Source: Cristatella mucedo (lineage: Eukaryota; Bryozoa; Phylactolaemata; Cristatellidae). Taken from it: DNA of 20,000 bases. The translations under genes and the position numbers were made by a program. Positions 8,096 through 16,445 of the stretch are shown in pieces. Each line of letters begins with the position of its first letter. Within the stretch, counting starts at the first letter, position 1. Location: NCBI GenBank assembly GCA_009760855.2, contig WPIO01000056.1, positions 1,147,501-1,167,500 on the forward strand, written 5' to 3'. The notes beneath the pieces are model-generated. The model worked only from the letters and a program-made list of their open reading frames with translations. It was not told where the DNA came from and searched no databases.

Positions 8096-8296
8096 GCGGA
8101 ACCGAAGGCGAACTCGCGATTAAGCCTGAGTGGTCAAACCTTGACCTTGTTTTTGCCCATGGTGGATATTAAAATTGTATTCCTAAGGAGGAAGGCGTCA
8201 GACCTGGCGTGTTTCAGTTGAGAGGGTGCTGGGCAGGGGGGGGGGAGCATTCTCTGGATTTTCAGTCTTAAGTAGCCCACAAAAATGGCTACCATT

Positions 8297-9315
8297 AATA
8301 ATAATGTGCTTGATAAAGCACCCTCAGAGAACTTAATCTCTTTCTAGGCGCTTTACATTTGCTGCAAAGGAAAATGCAATTGAATGGTAAGTAAAATCAT
8401 GCTTGAAAAACAAACGAAATGAATAACATGGTTAGGGGTGACATGCACAGGGTCAGCATGCAAATGTGGTTAATGGCAGCATGCACAGTGTCAGCACGCA
8501 CAAGCACATCAAGGACGAATCACAGGGACCCACTAAATGCTGTCCTAAATAGGTGTGTTTTTAAGTTCCTTTCAAATGTGGTCAGGTCAGGGGATGTTCT
8601 GACGCAGGTCGGGAGGGAGTTCCAGGCTTTGGGAGCATACGAACTAAATGCACGGTCTCCAAAGGATTTAAGGTTTGTACGAGGTATTTCTAGACTGTTG
8701 GATTCCGAAAAGCAGGTGGTACGATTCTTGGCCTGATGGGGTAATATGTCGGAGAGATAGGCTGGAGCGATAGAATGAAGGGACCTAAAAGTGAGCAACA
8801 AAACCTTGAAGTCAATCCGTTGCTTCACTGGTAGCCAGTGCAGGTAGGCGAGAAGTGGAGTAATGTGGCAACTGCACCGCTCACGACAGACAAGCCTAGC
8901 TGCAGAGTTTTGCACCAGCTGCAATCGCCTGATTGCACATGCTGGTGGGCCAGTAAGCAGTGAGTTGCAGAAGTCGAGACGGGATGTCACAAATGCATGG
9001 ACCAACTTAGACGTGGTATCCTTATCTAAACAAGCCCGAATTTTTGCAATGTTATGAAGCTGAAAATAGGCAGATTTGACTGTAGATATCGAGCTGATTT
9101 GACAGGAGATATGCTAGCAGAGCCAATTTTGAGAGTCAGCCTTTCCAATCTCTGAATCACACTAGGTTTGCCCATAACTAGTAAGTTAGTTTTGTCATCG
9201 TCTAGTTTTAGAAAATTTGCTGCCATCCATGTGCGGATGTCATCAATGCATGCAGCAAGTGAGTTGAGAGAATTTGAGGTGCTCGAAGGCTGGGAGGGAT
9301 CAAAGCAAACGTACA
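8297..9315 (-). mobile_element. 5'-truncated L2/CR1-like non-LTR retrotransposon
   Basis: The minus strand gives MYVCFDPS, then DDIRTWMAANFLKLDDDKT (about 9180-9240), LTLKIGSASISPVKSARYL, VHAFVTSRLDFCNSLLTG, LHWLPVKQRIDFKVLLLTF, GDRAFSSYAPKAWNSLP and LKTHLFRTAFSGSL before a stop near 8520. This is the usual C-terminal part of L2/CR1-group reverse transcriptase proteins. The copy starts at or just after the catalytic aspartate motif, so it lacks a working enzyme; there is also a frame break near 9020-9060. The 3' UTR ends in GTAAAGCGCCTAGAAAG, a stem-loop, and ATTATTATTAAT. TACCATT at 8290-8296 and 9316-9322 looks like a 7-bp target-site duplication. Confidence 0.88.
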
Positions 9316-9329
9316 TACCATTCGGAAAG

Positions 9330-9690
9330 AAACCTCACTTAAAGAAGAGCGACACTTTAATGATCGGATGGCTAGACTTCCGCTGCAGCCACAGGCTAAA
9401 CTAGAGTATTGCTATGGCAAGGGAAAATCTTGCCAAATGCAAAGTTGCCCTTTTTGCTAGTTCAGAGCGTTATCAATTGTTCTTGCCTTTCATACGTATT
9501 AATATTTACTCAGGTTCATACGCCCTTTCAAATTGCAGCATCGTAAAACTCACGGCTACTTCGTATCTACCCACTGACAAGCGATGGCTTCGACGATGCA
9601 GTGCTGCCCTCCGCGAGCTGACCTTGACACTCCATAGTTCCAATGGTAGCCTCTCTTTCGTGGGGAATTATGCGTGGCCTCTTCTTTCCC
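9330..9690. other. Intergenic stretch, nothing recognised
   Basis: Moderate GC content, with only short open frames and no visible repeat structure. Confidence 0.4.
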
Positions 9691-9733
9691 GGACGGAAAG
9701 GGCGATAGCTCGATAGCTCGTTCGAAGGTCGCG

Positions 9734-9787
9734 GCCGAAAGTGGAATGGCAGCTTAATGATTGCGAAGGCGCGATGCCACTTTCGGC
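9734..9787. repeat. Inverted repeat, 11-bp arms
   Basis: GCCGAAAGTGG (9734-9744) and CCACTTTCGGC (9777-9787) are perfect complements around a 32-nt spacer. Function unknown. Confidence 0.6.
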
Positions 9788-9933
9788 GCGTGAATGTCGT
9801 CGCATGCTGTCAGAGTGTGACAACCCTCCGCACGACCCGTCGTCGGGTTGGGTAGCGCGACCGAGCAACGAGCCGGCTGGCTCCAACACCAAACACGCTA
9901 TTCCAAACCACGCCGGCCAAGCCCAGTCTCAGA

Positions 9934-9963
9934 CTCTTTAGACGGCTTCCAGCGTCTAAAGAG
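9934..9963. repeat. Hairpin, 11-bp stem and 8-nt loop
   Basis: CTCTTTAGACG and CGTCTAAAGAG flank the loop GCTTCCAG. It lies about 335 bp beyond the candidate poly(A) signal of the neurotrophin-like gene on that gene's strand. It could be a terminal stem-loop or a relic of a small transposon. Confidence 0.55.
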
Positions 9964-10296
9964 GGGGAATCCTGGCCCTCCCTTCCTGTTGTACTCCTTC
10001 GGCAGCACGTATAGTCCATGCATGCGTTGTATTTTGCACAGTCGAGCCCTTGTTCATTCCCAAGCCGCTCGACAGCTAGCGGCAGTTTGTGGTTGATGGA
10101 TGTCCCCACAGATGCCGCCGATTTGGGCAGGACTGCTGAGTCATCTGCCGGGTCGTCGTCTGCCATTCACTGCCCGTGAGCCACCGGCTGCTCAGGCAGT
10201 CTGAGAGCCCTCGTACGGTCTCCGCCCAGTGCTCGCAGGCTGCAGAGTCATACTCCCTCACGCAGAGTCACAGTCAGAGCGCCGGACTCAAATTTT

Positions 10297-10302
10297 TTTA
10301 TT
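10297..10302 (-). terminator. Candidate poly(A) signal AATAAA of the neurotrophin-like gene
   Basis: TTTATT on the plus strand gives AATAAA on the minus strand, followed by seven A. It lies about 635 nt after the stop codon at 10935. It is the first canonical signal I see downstream, so a 3' UTR of about 650 nt is plausible. Confidence 0.4.
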
Positions 10303-10934
10303 ACTCATAAATAGCCCCTGGTACATTTTAGCTGTCGCAGCGTTCTACTTAACGCAGGATGGCCACCGATGTAGCAGCGTCCATCTCGTTAGTATCCGGT
10401 GCGCGTGTAAGCCTTTCTCTGGCTATCGCGTTGGGCAGGACGGACTGCGTGAGCTTTCCGCCACAACCGAAGCCACTCCTCGCTTGCGAGCGGCTGTCCG
10501 GACGTGAGCACTTCGTCGGGTCTGTCGCGCAGCCAGCGCGCCGGCGCGGGTTTTCGCTGCCGCGTGCACGAGGCGGCGGCGAGAAGTCATCGCAGCGGCC
10601 GACCCGAAACTGCCTCGCAGATTCTCCGACGAGGGCGTGCGCGCGCGGTTACTCAAGACACTTCAAGCAGCTCCCGGCGACGTCGCAGACTGCACTCTCC
10701 TCGGTTTGACGGCCGCATAACTGGCCGTTGGTGGCGAGGCGAAGAGAGTAAGTAGAGGCGGTAAGCACTGCTGCGCCTGACTGCGTACCACTCGCTTCCG
10801 GCCACCGCGGTCGGGAAGTGTCGCCGCCGAATGCGCGCAAGCGGGCAGGTAGTGGGCGGGCGGCGGGGCTCGACGCGCCCACTTCGAGCCGCGGCCGGAG
10901 CGAGCGAGAGACTGGCGAGCCGCTCCAGAGGTCA
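10303..10934 (-). other. Probable 3' UTR of the neurotrophin-like gene
   Basis: GC- and CpG-rich sequence between the stop codon and the candidate poly(A) signal. Frames on both strands are open by composition, but I recognise no protein. This span could also hold unrelated regulatory DNA. Confidence 0.35.
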
Positions 10935-11106
10935 TCAGAGGTCAACGTCCCAAGCGGAGTTGAAGCTGCTGCTAGCGGGCGGCCTCGGCCTCACAGCGCA
11001 CTTGCAGCTGACTTGCATGGTGACGTAGTCCTCCTGGACGACTCCGGCCGCCGTTCTAACCGTCGCGCGCACGAACGTCGAAGTCGGCAGGCACTTCGAC
11101 TCGTAC
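10935..11106 (-). CDS. Neurotrophin-like terminal coding exon 4, second half of cystine knot
   Basis: The acceptor is GCGTTTACGAGCAG|G (AG at 11108-11107) and the stop TGA is at 10937-10935. It encodes YESKCLPTSTFVRATV, then EDYVTMQVSCKCAVRP, and a 20-residue tail after the last cysteine. The pattern C-x(28)-C-x-C and the TFV-[RK]-A motif after the first of these cysteines are the most neurotrophin-like features. The exon joins Tyr138-Arg139 across the intron in phase. Confidence 0.75.
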
Positions 11107-12820
11107 CTGCTCGTAAACGCCGCCCACGGTGCGAAGCGGCGGCGACAGCGGCAGCGGCGAAACGTTCGCGAACCGCGCTCGTCCGCCGCCTCACTGGGCC
11201 GCGGACTAGCCGGTGACGGCTTCCGGGCATTTTCTGATCGCTCGCAGTTGACGATTTTCTCGCCCGGAAAGCACCCGCGCAGCGTTGCCACGCGCATGGA
11301 CGCCCGCCGCATTTAGGTTTCAGCTGCTGCCGAGCGCTGCTCGCGTCACGTGCGTGTGACGCGTCCAGATGACTGAGCAGACTAAGAATAGCATGGAAAG
11401 GCAATAGGTAGACTACTCAAAGATATAAAGTTGGAAGAGTAGTCGTAGGGAAAGAAGTAGGAAGACTAGTCATAGGAAGATTAGTCGCAGGAAGGAAGTC
11501 GGACGGGTGGCCGCAGGTAGGAAGCGGTAAGGCTCGTCTCGATCCGTTCAATCGGCTAGAGCACTGCACCCGTGGCCTGGATCAGCTGCTGCGGAATAAT
11601 TTCCCGCTCGTGACGAAATCTTTTTTCGCCTTCCAGTACCTTCCAGGCGGAGCAGGGCCTCAGCTCGCTCTGTATTTTGAAATCGCAGCCACCGCGCCGC
11701 TTAGCGCTAAGCGCGGCGGTGGCGCAAAGCGGCGCCGCCGCGCTTGGCCGCGCAGCAATATCTGTACCTGTAGCACGTCCCGGAGCACGGCTTCCCAAGG
11801 TTCGTGCAGTTGGCCACGAGGAAATTCTGCTCGCTCCGTATATCTGGCGGCTGGAGCACCGACACCCACTCGCCGAGAGCGTTTCGCGCCGACAGGGGGC
11901 GCTGCCACTCGCGAACTTCGGCGCACGCTGGCTGCCACAGTGCCAAAGCTCCGTCCGCCGCCGCCGCCGCCGCCGCTTGCTGTGGCTGAGCCTTAAAGAA
12001 GGAGAATTCGTCGCATTTAGGCATTCATCGGGCGACTCAGATTTCCAGTCCAGCTGCGCGGCGTTCGAGCGGCTTTCGTGAGCACACGACGTATCTCACA
12101 CATCGTACCTCGCCATATCGCGGAGGGCGCCTGCTCGAGTCCGCAGTCGGAGGAGGGAATGCAAGGTTATTTCCGACCTTAGTTTTGTGGCGGCAACCGG
12201 AGGTATGCATTGTTTGTTTATCAAGCATGATGTTACTCGCCATTCAATTGCATTTCCCTTTGCAGCAAATGTAAAGCGCCTAGAAAGAGATTGAGTTCTC
12301 TGAGGGCGCTCTATCAAGTGCATTATTATCATTATTATTATTATTGCGTGCGCTCAGAATGACATACGTGATTAGTGAGAGCTCTATGTGAATGCCGGAG
12401 ATTAGGACTTTGCGTAATTAGGAATAATGACAGCCGAAGCTGGAGCGCCTGCACGGCTAGGCATGTAGAGAGTATACGAAAGAATCCGCCTGAAAGAATC
12501 AGCATGCGCCAAAGAATTTTAGTATATTAGATGAAAAATGTACTTTGTCTCCCCAAGAGAGCTGCATCTTTTTTCAAGCCACTTGGCATAGGCTATAAAG
12601 GTATCGCTTAAGCCGATTAGCGATGGCTTGAACAGTGTCAGCACCCGTTAGCACAGCGAGGACACTACTCGCAAACGGAGCTACTGCTGTGACTATCAGC
12701 GAGAGGTTTTAGATCCTTTTGAAGTTTCGTCAAGTCGGGAGACCTCTCAATGCCTTCGGGAATTAAAGAAAATTATCGGAACTATCTTGCAGAGAACATG
12801 TGCGCAGTGAAGCCTTCTAA

Positions 12821-12878
<58 letters not shown>

Positions 12879-14280
12879 GAGCGAATGCAACAAAAATGGC
12901 AGAAATATTAAGCTGACTGCTCACAAGCTTTTGCTAGCATATTTGCTCGCCTCCCTTTCACGCAAGAAGTCGTGAGCAAATGTCATCGAGGAAAAGCTGC
13001 TCTGAAGCTTGCCAGGGAAAGCGTATGCCAAGTCTGGAAAGGACGATGGAAGTCAGGACTGAATCTAAAGCGAACCTAAGCGGTTTAAAACCGACGCGAC
13101 AATGCTCAGAAGATTGCGTGCTGATCTAAATTAGTCGCGAAAGTTTCGGTTCGATGGGTGAACTACAAGCGGTCGATGCGTTCTCATGTTTATCGCTTGA
13201 TATTGCTCCACGGCTACGGCTCCGGCCGCTTGTGGAGACTTGGTATGGCGTACACTGGTGCAAAAAAGCATTAACCAATTTCTGTACGCAGAAGCGGAAC
13301 TGTTTGATGTTCTCAATTTTGGGCTATTTTAGGGAAATCTTGAGTGCCATGGGCTGATCGTCGAGTCAAGTTGTGGCTGTGCAATTTTATTTTTATCGAT
13401 TAATACCTATTCACAAGTATCCAAAAATATAAGGTTCAAGCAAAGCCATTTGAAGTCGCCGTGGGTAGATTCACAAGATCGTTGGATAAAGTTATGTTTG
13501 TTAAAATAAAGTTAAGTTATAAATGTTTTCTTTTTAGCCGGCTAAAAAGAAAACATTTATATAGAAGCAGAGGAGCCTTCACGACTATTGCGGCGCTCGC
13601 AGCGGGCGATAAAGTCTCGTCAGCGGCAAAACCGAAACCGACGGTACGCGGTCACCAGTAAGCTGATGCTTCGCAAAAACGACCGTTTTCGCTGTGGACT
13701 TTGGCATTGCGGTAGAGTCGCTGTTATCCTTGGCGCAATTGTGCTAGCTTCGCACTTTCTCTCTAACGCCGATGGCAGTTGCAGCAACCGCCAGCGGCGC
13801 CGAGAGCATTCGCTCCGGCGGAGCGGCACGCGGAGCGGGCGAGGCTCCCGAAAATTTGCGCTCGCAGCAACGGCTCGAGCTTGGCGCGCACGCCTTCAGC
13901 TGACTCACCTGAGCAGAGAGCTCGGATCTCTTGTTGTCTCCCATCGGGCGCGCAAACCACAGAGGATTGCCGGCGTTAGACTCCGCTGCGGCGGCGGCGG
14001 TCATTCTGCTAGTGGCGGCGTCGGCCGCGGCGGGCGCGCGAGCTGGAATAAAGCGAAGGTGGAGGCGCGGAGGCGAAGCGCTTGGAGCGGTGCAATTGTC
14101 GAGCGGCGGCAGGGCAAAGTCTTTCGAGCGAGCGCCGAGCAAAAGAAAAGAGGACGACGCGCTCGCGCAGGAAGCGCGAGGCAGCCACGGCGCGAGCCGC
14201 TGTCCGGCCGCCAAGGCCTTACCGTCGCACAAGATGGCGCCGAGCGTCAGCGCCAACCGCAGGAGCCGCGCTGAAATCAT
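10935..14280 (-). CDS. Secreted neurotrophin/Spaetzle-type cystine-knot precursor, four coding exons
   Basis: Join on the minus strand: 14280-14223, 14042-13909, 11991-11768, 11106-10935. The total is 588 nt, giving 195 aa. Phases match (1, 0, 2) and all introns are GT-AG. Residues 1-20 are a signal peptide (MISARLLRLALTLGAIL core), 21-64 a short Ala-rich segment with a dibasic KR at 57-58, then an Ala-7 run, then the knot. Cysteines are at 87, 126, 133, 137, 144, 173 and 175. NGF spacings are 43, 10, 12, 28 and 2; here they are 39, 7, 11, 29 and 2 if Cys137 is left out. Motifs line up with NGF: ACAEVREW with SVCDSVSVW, GEWVSVL with KEVMVL, SKCLPTSTFVRA with SYCTTTHTFVKA, SCKCAV with ACVCVL. 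The NLGKPC loop recalls Spaetzle. Such proteins are secreted dimers that act on Trk/p75 or Toll-type receptors; which applies here is unknown. Further exons in intron 2 cannot be excluded. Confidence 0.7.
11107..11767 (-). other. Neurotrophin-like intron 3
   Basis: An intron of 661 bp with GTACAG and GAGCAG ends, phase 2, splitting the knot between its fourth and fifth cysteines (137 and 144). It holds a small degenerate tandem repeat at 11433-11489. Confidence 0.65.
11433..11489. repeat. Degenerate 15-16-bp tandem repeat
   Basis: Three units of the form GGAAGANTAGTCRYA at 11433-11448, 11460-11474 and 11475-11489, with an 11-bp degraded piece between the first and second. Related GGAAG pieces continue to about 11525. 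Confidence 0.6.
11768..11991 (-). CDS. Neurotrophin-like coding exon 3, first half of cystine knot
   Basis: The donor is ACAG|GTACAG (11767-11762), phase 2. The acceptor is placed after TCTCCTTCTTTAAG; AGs 6 and 12 nt further in would also keep phase 0, so the start may be 11985 or 11979. It encodes an Ala-7 run, ALWQPACAEVREWQRPL, GEWVSVLQPPDIRSEQNF and VANCTNLGKPCSGTCY. An in-frame stop lies just upstream of the acceptor, so the exon cannot extend much further 5'. Confidence 0.7.
12200..12345 (+). mobile_element. L2-like LINE 3' tail fragment (sense)
   Basis: TTGTTTGTTTATCAAGCATG, then CATTCAATTGCATTTCCCTT, then GCAGCAAATGTAAAGCGCC, AGAAAGAGATTGAGTTCTCT and an ATT-rich end. It is nearly identical to the last 150 bases of the copy at 8297-9315, so a young 5'-truncated insertion. 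Confidence 0.8.
12824..12875. repeat. GA microsatellite
   Basis: About 26 uninterrupted GA units on the plus strand, within intron 2 of the neurotrophin-like gene, so CT in its transcript. Confidence 0.95.
13518..13561. repeat. Perfect 44-bp palindrome
   Basis: Arms of 22 bp with no spacer, centred between 13539 and 13540 (AGCC|GGCT). The left arm is TATAAATGTTTTCTTTTT then AGCC, and every position pairs. It can extrude as a cruciform in DNA or fold as a long hairpin in RNA. I see no adjoining transposon ends. Confidence 0.95.
13909..14042 (-). CDS. Neurotrophin-like coding exon 2, pro-segment
   Basis: The acceptor is TTCGCTTTATTCCAG|CT (AG at 14044-14043) and the donor is consensus CAG|GTGAGT (13908-13903). 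It encodes RAPAAADAATSRM, then NPLWFARPMGDNKRSELSAQ. KR at residues 57-58 is the only dibasic site in the predicted precursor outside the signal peptide. An alternative acceptor (CGCAG, exon start 13985) is also phase-compatible but has a poorer tract. An internal ATG at residue 33 could serve an alternative transcript. Confidence 0.65.
14223..14280 (-). CDS. Neurotrophin-like coding exon 1, signal peptide
   Basis: The ATG at 14280 (context GGGAATGATT, G at -3) starts MISARLLRLALTLGAILCD. This is a basic n-region, a hydrophobic core and a small-residue c-region, a textbook signal peptide. The donor is CG|GTAAGG (14222-14217), phase 1. Cleavage is likely after CDA or a few residues later. The frame stays open past the donor by composition, which hides the exon end in a simple open-frame view. 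Confidence 0.65.
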
Positions 14281-14347
14281 TCCCGTCAATCTGCTGCCGA
14301 CACCGCCGCCCCAAGACCGAGACCGACTGCGAGTCGGCTGGCTGCTC

Positions 14348-14379
14348 TTTTAAGTCGCCTCGCGCTCGTCTCGGATTGG
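14348..14379 (-). promoter_or_regulatory. CCAAT box and TATA-like core promoter of the neurotrophin-like gene
   Basis: On the minus strand GGCCAATCC (CCAAT at 14379-14375) is followed about 21 bp later by CTTAAAAG (14353-14348). A start near 14318-14325 would leave a 5' UTR of about 40 nt before the ATG at 14280. Elements are seen; promoter use is inferred. Confidence 0.4.
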
Positions 14380-14474
14380 CCGCGCTGGCCAACGTCTGCG
14401 ACGAGTTACGCGCGCGCGTTAATTTCAGAAAGCTGTTTGTAGTGAGAATTACGGTTTCGTCAGTTTTGATGCGC

Positions 14475-14482
14475 ATGCAAAT
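14475..14482 (+). promoter_or_regulatory. ATGCAAAT octamer (POU/Oct site)
   Basis: A perfect octamer about 95 bp upstream of the CCAAT box of the neurotrophin-like gene. POU-domain factors bind this core. One 8-mer match is weak evidence alone. Confidence 0.3.
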
Positions 14483-14499
14483 AGCCTGGGTTGGCTCGA

Positions 14500-15200
14500 G
14501 CGAAGACCGCGCGGCCACCTGCGACCAGCAGGCCTTCTATTCGCGTGTCATCGATCGCTGTTGCGTGGCTTCGTCCGAGCGGCTGTCGCCGTCCGCGCGC
14601 GCTAATTCAGCGAAGACTCGGTGACGCGCGGTCGATCAGTCGTCGCGCGGTGCGGCGAGTCGCTTCGACGTCACTCGCCGCTGACGAAAGAAGGCGTTGC
14701 GGCTTTGGGCGCACTTGTAATGAATAGTATCCTTCGCTAAATGCGGGGCGCGTCATTCCGCAAATACTCGGATGCCGACCGCGCTCGGACACTCGACGGA
14801 GAATGACTCTAACAGGACGGACGATGCGGCCACAGCTTGCTGCGGAGGACCAACCAGGCCCACGAAGATCATGGAGGCACGTCTTGGAGGTTACGTCTCG
14901 ACGGCGAAAGAGCGGCAGCGCTTGCTGTGCGAGAGGCTAGAAATGTTGGCAGACACACAGACTGACAGATGGCGAGGGCGAACGTGCTAGCTGATTCGCC
15001 CCCACTCCGTTTGATCTCTAGAAAGCACGTAGCACAGCTAACGCAACGCACCGCGAGCGAGCACGCGATATGTGCAGCGCACCGCGCCCGGTGACGGAGC
15101 GCACGACTGAGAAATGACGCATGCCCGCCTGCTCGGCCGCTTCGCACGAATGCGCGCGCGAGAGAGCTACGCAATCTGGCAATCCGCATCGCCGCCGCTC
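14500..15200. other. CpG-rich upstream region, no gene supported
   Basis: GC-rich DNA upstream of the neurotrophin-like gene. A plus-strand open frame from an ATG at 14871 (MEARLGGYVSTAKERQRLL) has a good start context but no domain or donor that I can support. Confidence 0.4.
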
Positions 15201-15203
15201 GGA

Positions 15204-15382
15204 CTATAAATTTGCCGGTCCTTTCCTCCGCTTAAAGATCGTCGGTGATGGAAGCGTTTGCTCTGCAAGTCCTAGACTGTGAAATAATTCACTTCCCCAT
15301 TTTTACCCAACGAAATCTACTACTCTCTTGCTGCCGACTGTGGCACGTCCTCTGCAGCGGTCCTGAGGTACTACTTCCGTGA
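15204..15382 (+). promoter_or_regulatory. TATA box and 44-codon open frame, possible promoter-proximal exon
   Basis: CTATAAAT (15204-15211) is followed 37 bp later by GTGATGG, opening a 44-codon frame (15248-15382) beginning MEAFALQVLDCEIIHFPIF. GAG|GTACTA at 15365-15373 could be a donor. The composition changes from CpG-rich to AT-richer just here. I recognise no family. Confidence 0.22.
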
Positions 15383-15420
15383 TACGCACTACCTCAACTG
15401 CTCTCCCGACTGAGCTATGC
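15372..15420 (-). repeat. tRNA-like 5' half (pseudo-tRNA or SINE relic)
   Basis: The minus strand reads GCATAGCTCAGTCGGGAGAGC, a good D-arm and A-box region, followed by GTTGAGGTAGTGCG. I see no T-arm or B box (GTTCRANNC) after it, so it is not an intact tRNA gene. Confidence 0.45.
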
Positions 15421-15424
15421 TTCT

Positions 15425-16215
15425 CACGTTCTCTTTTTTGCGTGAGATAAAGTTTGTTGACGACCGAATGCGTACCGAAAGCCGCTTAGGCTTTAAGTGG
15501 GCGATGCAAAAATCTATTGCGTAACACCCAAATATGGTGGCTTTGTGGATTACAGACGAAGCTACATTACAGTAAATTTTGACGAGCGCACTTGTAAAAT
15601 AGCGGAAAATTAGATGCGACCGGTTGGCGGTTACGGTGAAGCCAATTTTCGGGTGCACTTTTGACTGAAAGCTGAAACGTTTCCGATGCGAAGACCACCA
15701 TCAGGCTGATGAAGTCGCCCGCGATTTGGCCTTTCGCTGGATTCGAAGCGATATAGCCAAAGCCTATATCGAGACGCCAGCGATCCTCCGTAGAACAAGC
15801 GGCGCAGGAACCTTGCCTAGGTCAAGATCGTTCAGCGTGAGCAGACGAATGTGCACGGCTGCAGCTATATTCTATTGATGCCAACGAAGGGTTTGAGCGT
15901 CCAGCGCAGTCGCGCGCTACTGCGTAACTTCTGAAAAATTGCTAGGGCGGGTCGAGTATTGACGTAGTGGTTTGCTTAAACATACAGCTGGTGGCATTGT
16001 CATTAAACCGATAGGTAAAATGGAAACACTTGGCGACGCTGGCTCCGAATGTGCGTAAATGCGAATGCATTAGGTCAGACTACGATTAAGTCGGTTCGCC
16101 ATCTGCACCAGCCTCACGCATTGCCCCCCGAACCTCGCAGAGCCTTCCGTAGATAAGGAAGTCTAACGGTAGCAATTCTATCAGCGGCGATGCCAGTCGC
16201 TAATTCAACTGTCGG
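15425..16215. other. Intergenic stretch, nothing recognised
   Basis: Mixed composition. An 8-bp inverted repeat (CGATATAG and CTATATCG near 15750-15772) is the only structure I noticed. Confidence 0.4.
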
Positions 16216-16219
16216 CTGC

Positions 16220-16252
16220 AGACCGAGGCCAGACCGAGGCCAGACCGAGGCC
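16220..16252. repeat. Three exact tandem copies of an 11-bp unit
   Basis: AGACCGAGGCC is repeated at 16220, 16231 and 16242 without mismatch. Confidence 0.9.
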
Positions 16253-16438
16253 AGAGTGAGCGAGAGAGCGACAGAGGCCAATGCGGCCGAGCTCCGTGTT
16301 GCCATTGGCTCGCGCCCAGCTTTGACGGACGCTTTAGATCCGCGGACGCCTCTCGACGCGTTTGCGTCCGCTTCAGAGCGGTTTTACAACCGGACATTTC
16401 TGCGAGCCGACGCTTCCGCGCCAACATCACCGGACTTG

Positions 16439-16445
16439 CAGCAGC

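Larger units (their letters stand above)
11992..13908 (-). other. Neurotrophin-like intron 2
   Basis: About 1.9 kb with GTGAGT at one end and TTTAAG at the other, phase 0. It contains a LINE tail (12200-12345), a GA tract (12824-12875) and a 44-bp palindrome (13518-13561). I looked for another exon carrying an R-x-[KR]-R cleavage site and found none I could support. 12346-12820 and 12880-13500 show nothing recognisable. Confidence 0.55.

Noticed and set aside
9810-10166. 118-aa minus-strand frame beginning MADDDPADDSAVL
   Set aside because: Weak start context, crosses a perfect hairpin, contains no known domain and no convincing donor. It lies beyond the candidate poly(A) signal.
13131-13316. 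Possible extra exon of the neurotrophin-like gene in intron 2
   Set aside because: There is a fair acceptor (TTTTTTGCACCAG), but no donor in the phase needed and no cleavage site.
13744-14289. Unspliced 181-aa minus-strand frame
   Set aside because: It runs through a GTAAGG donor and a GTGAGT donor. Only its start and a middle part are exons 1 and 2 of the spliced neurotrophin-like gene, and its first in-frame start codon is TTG.
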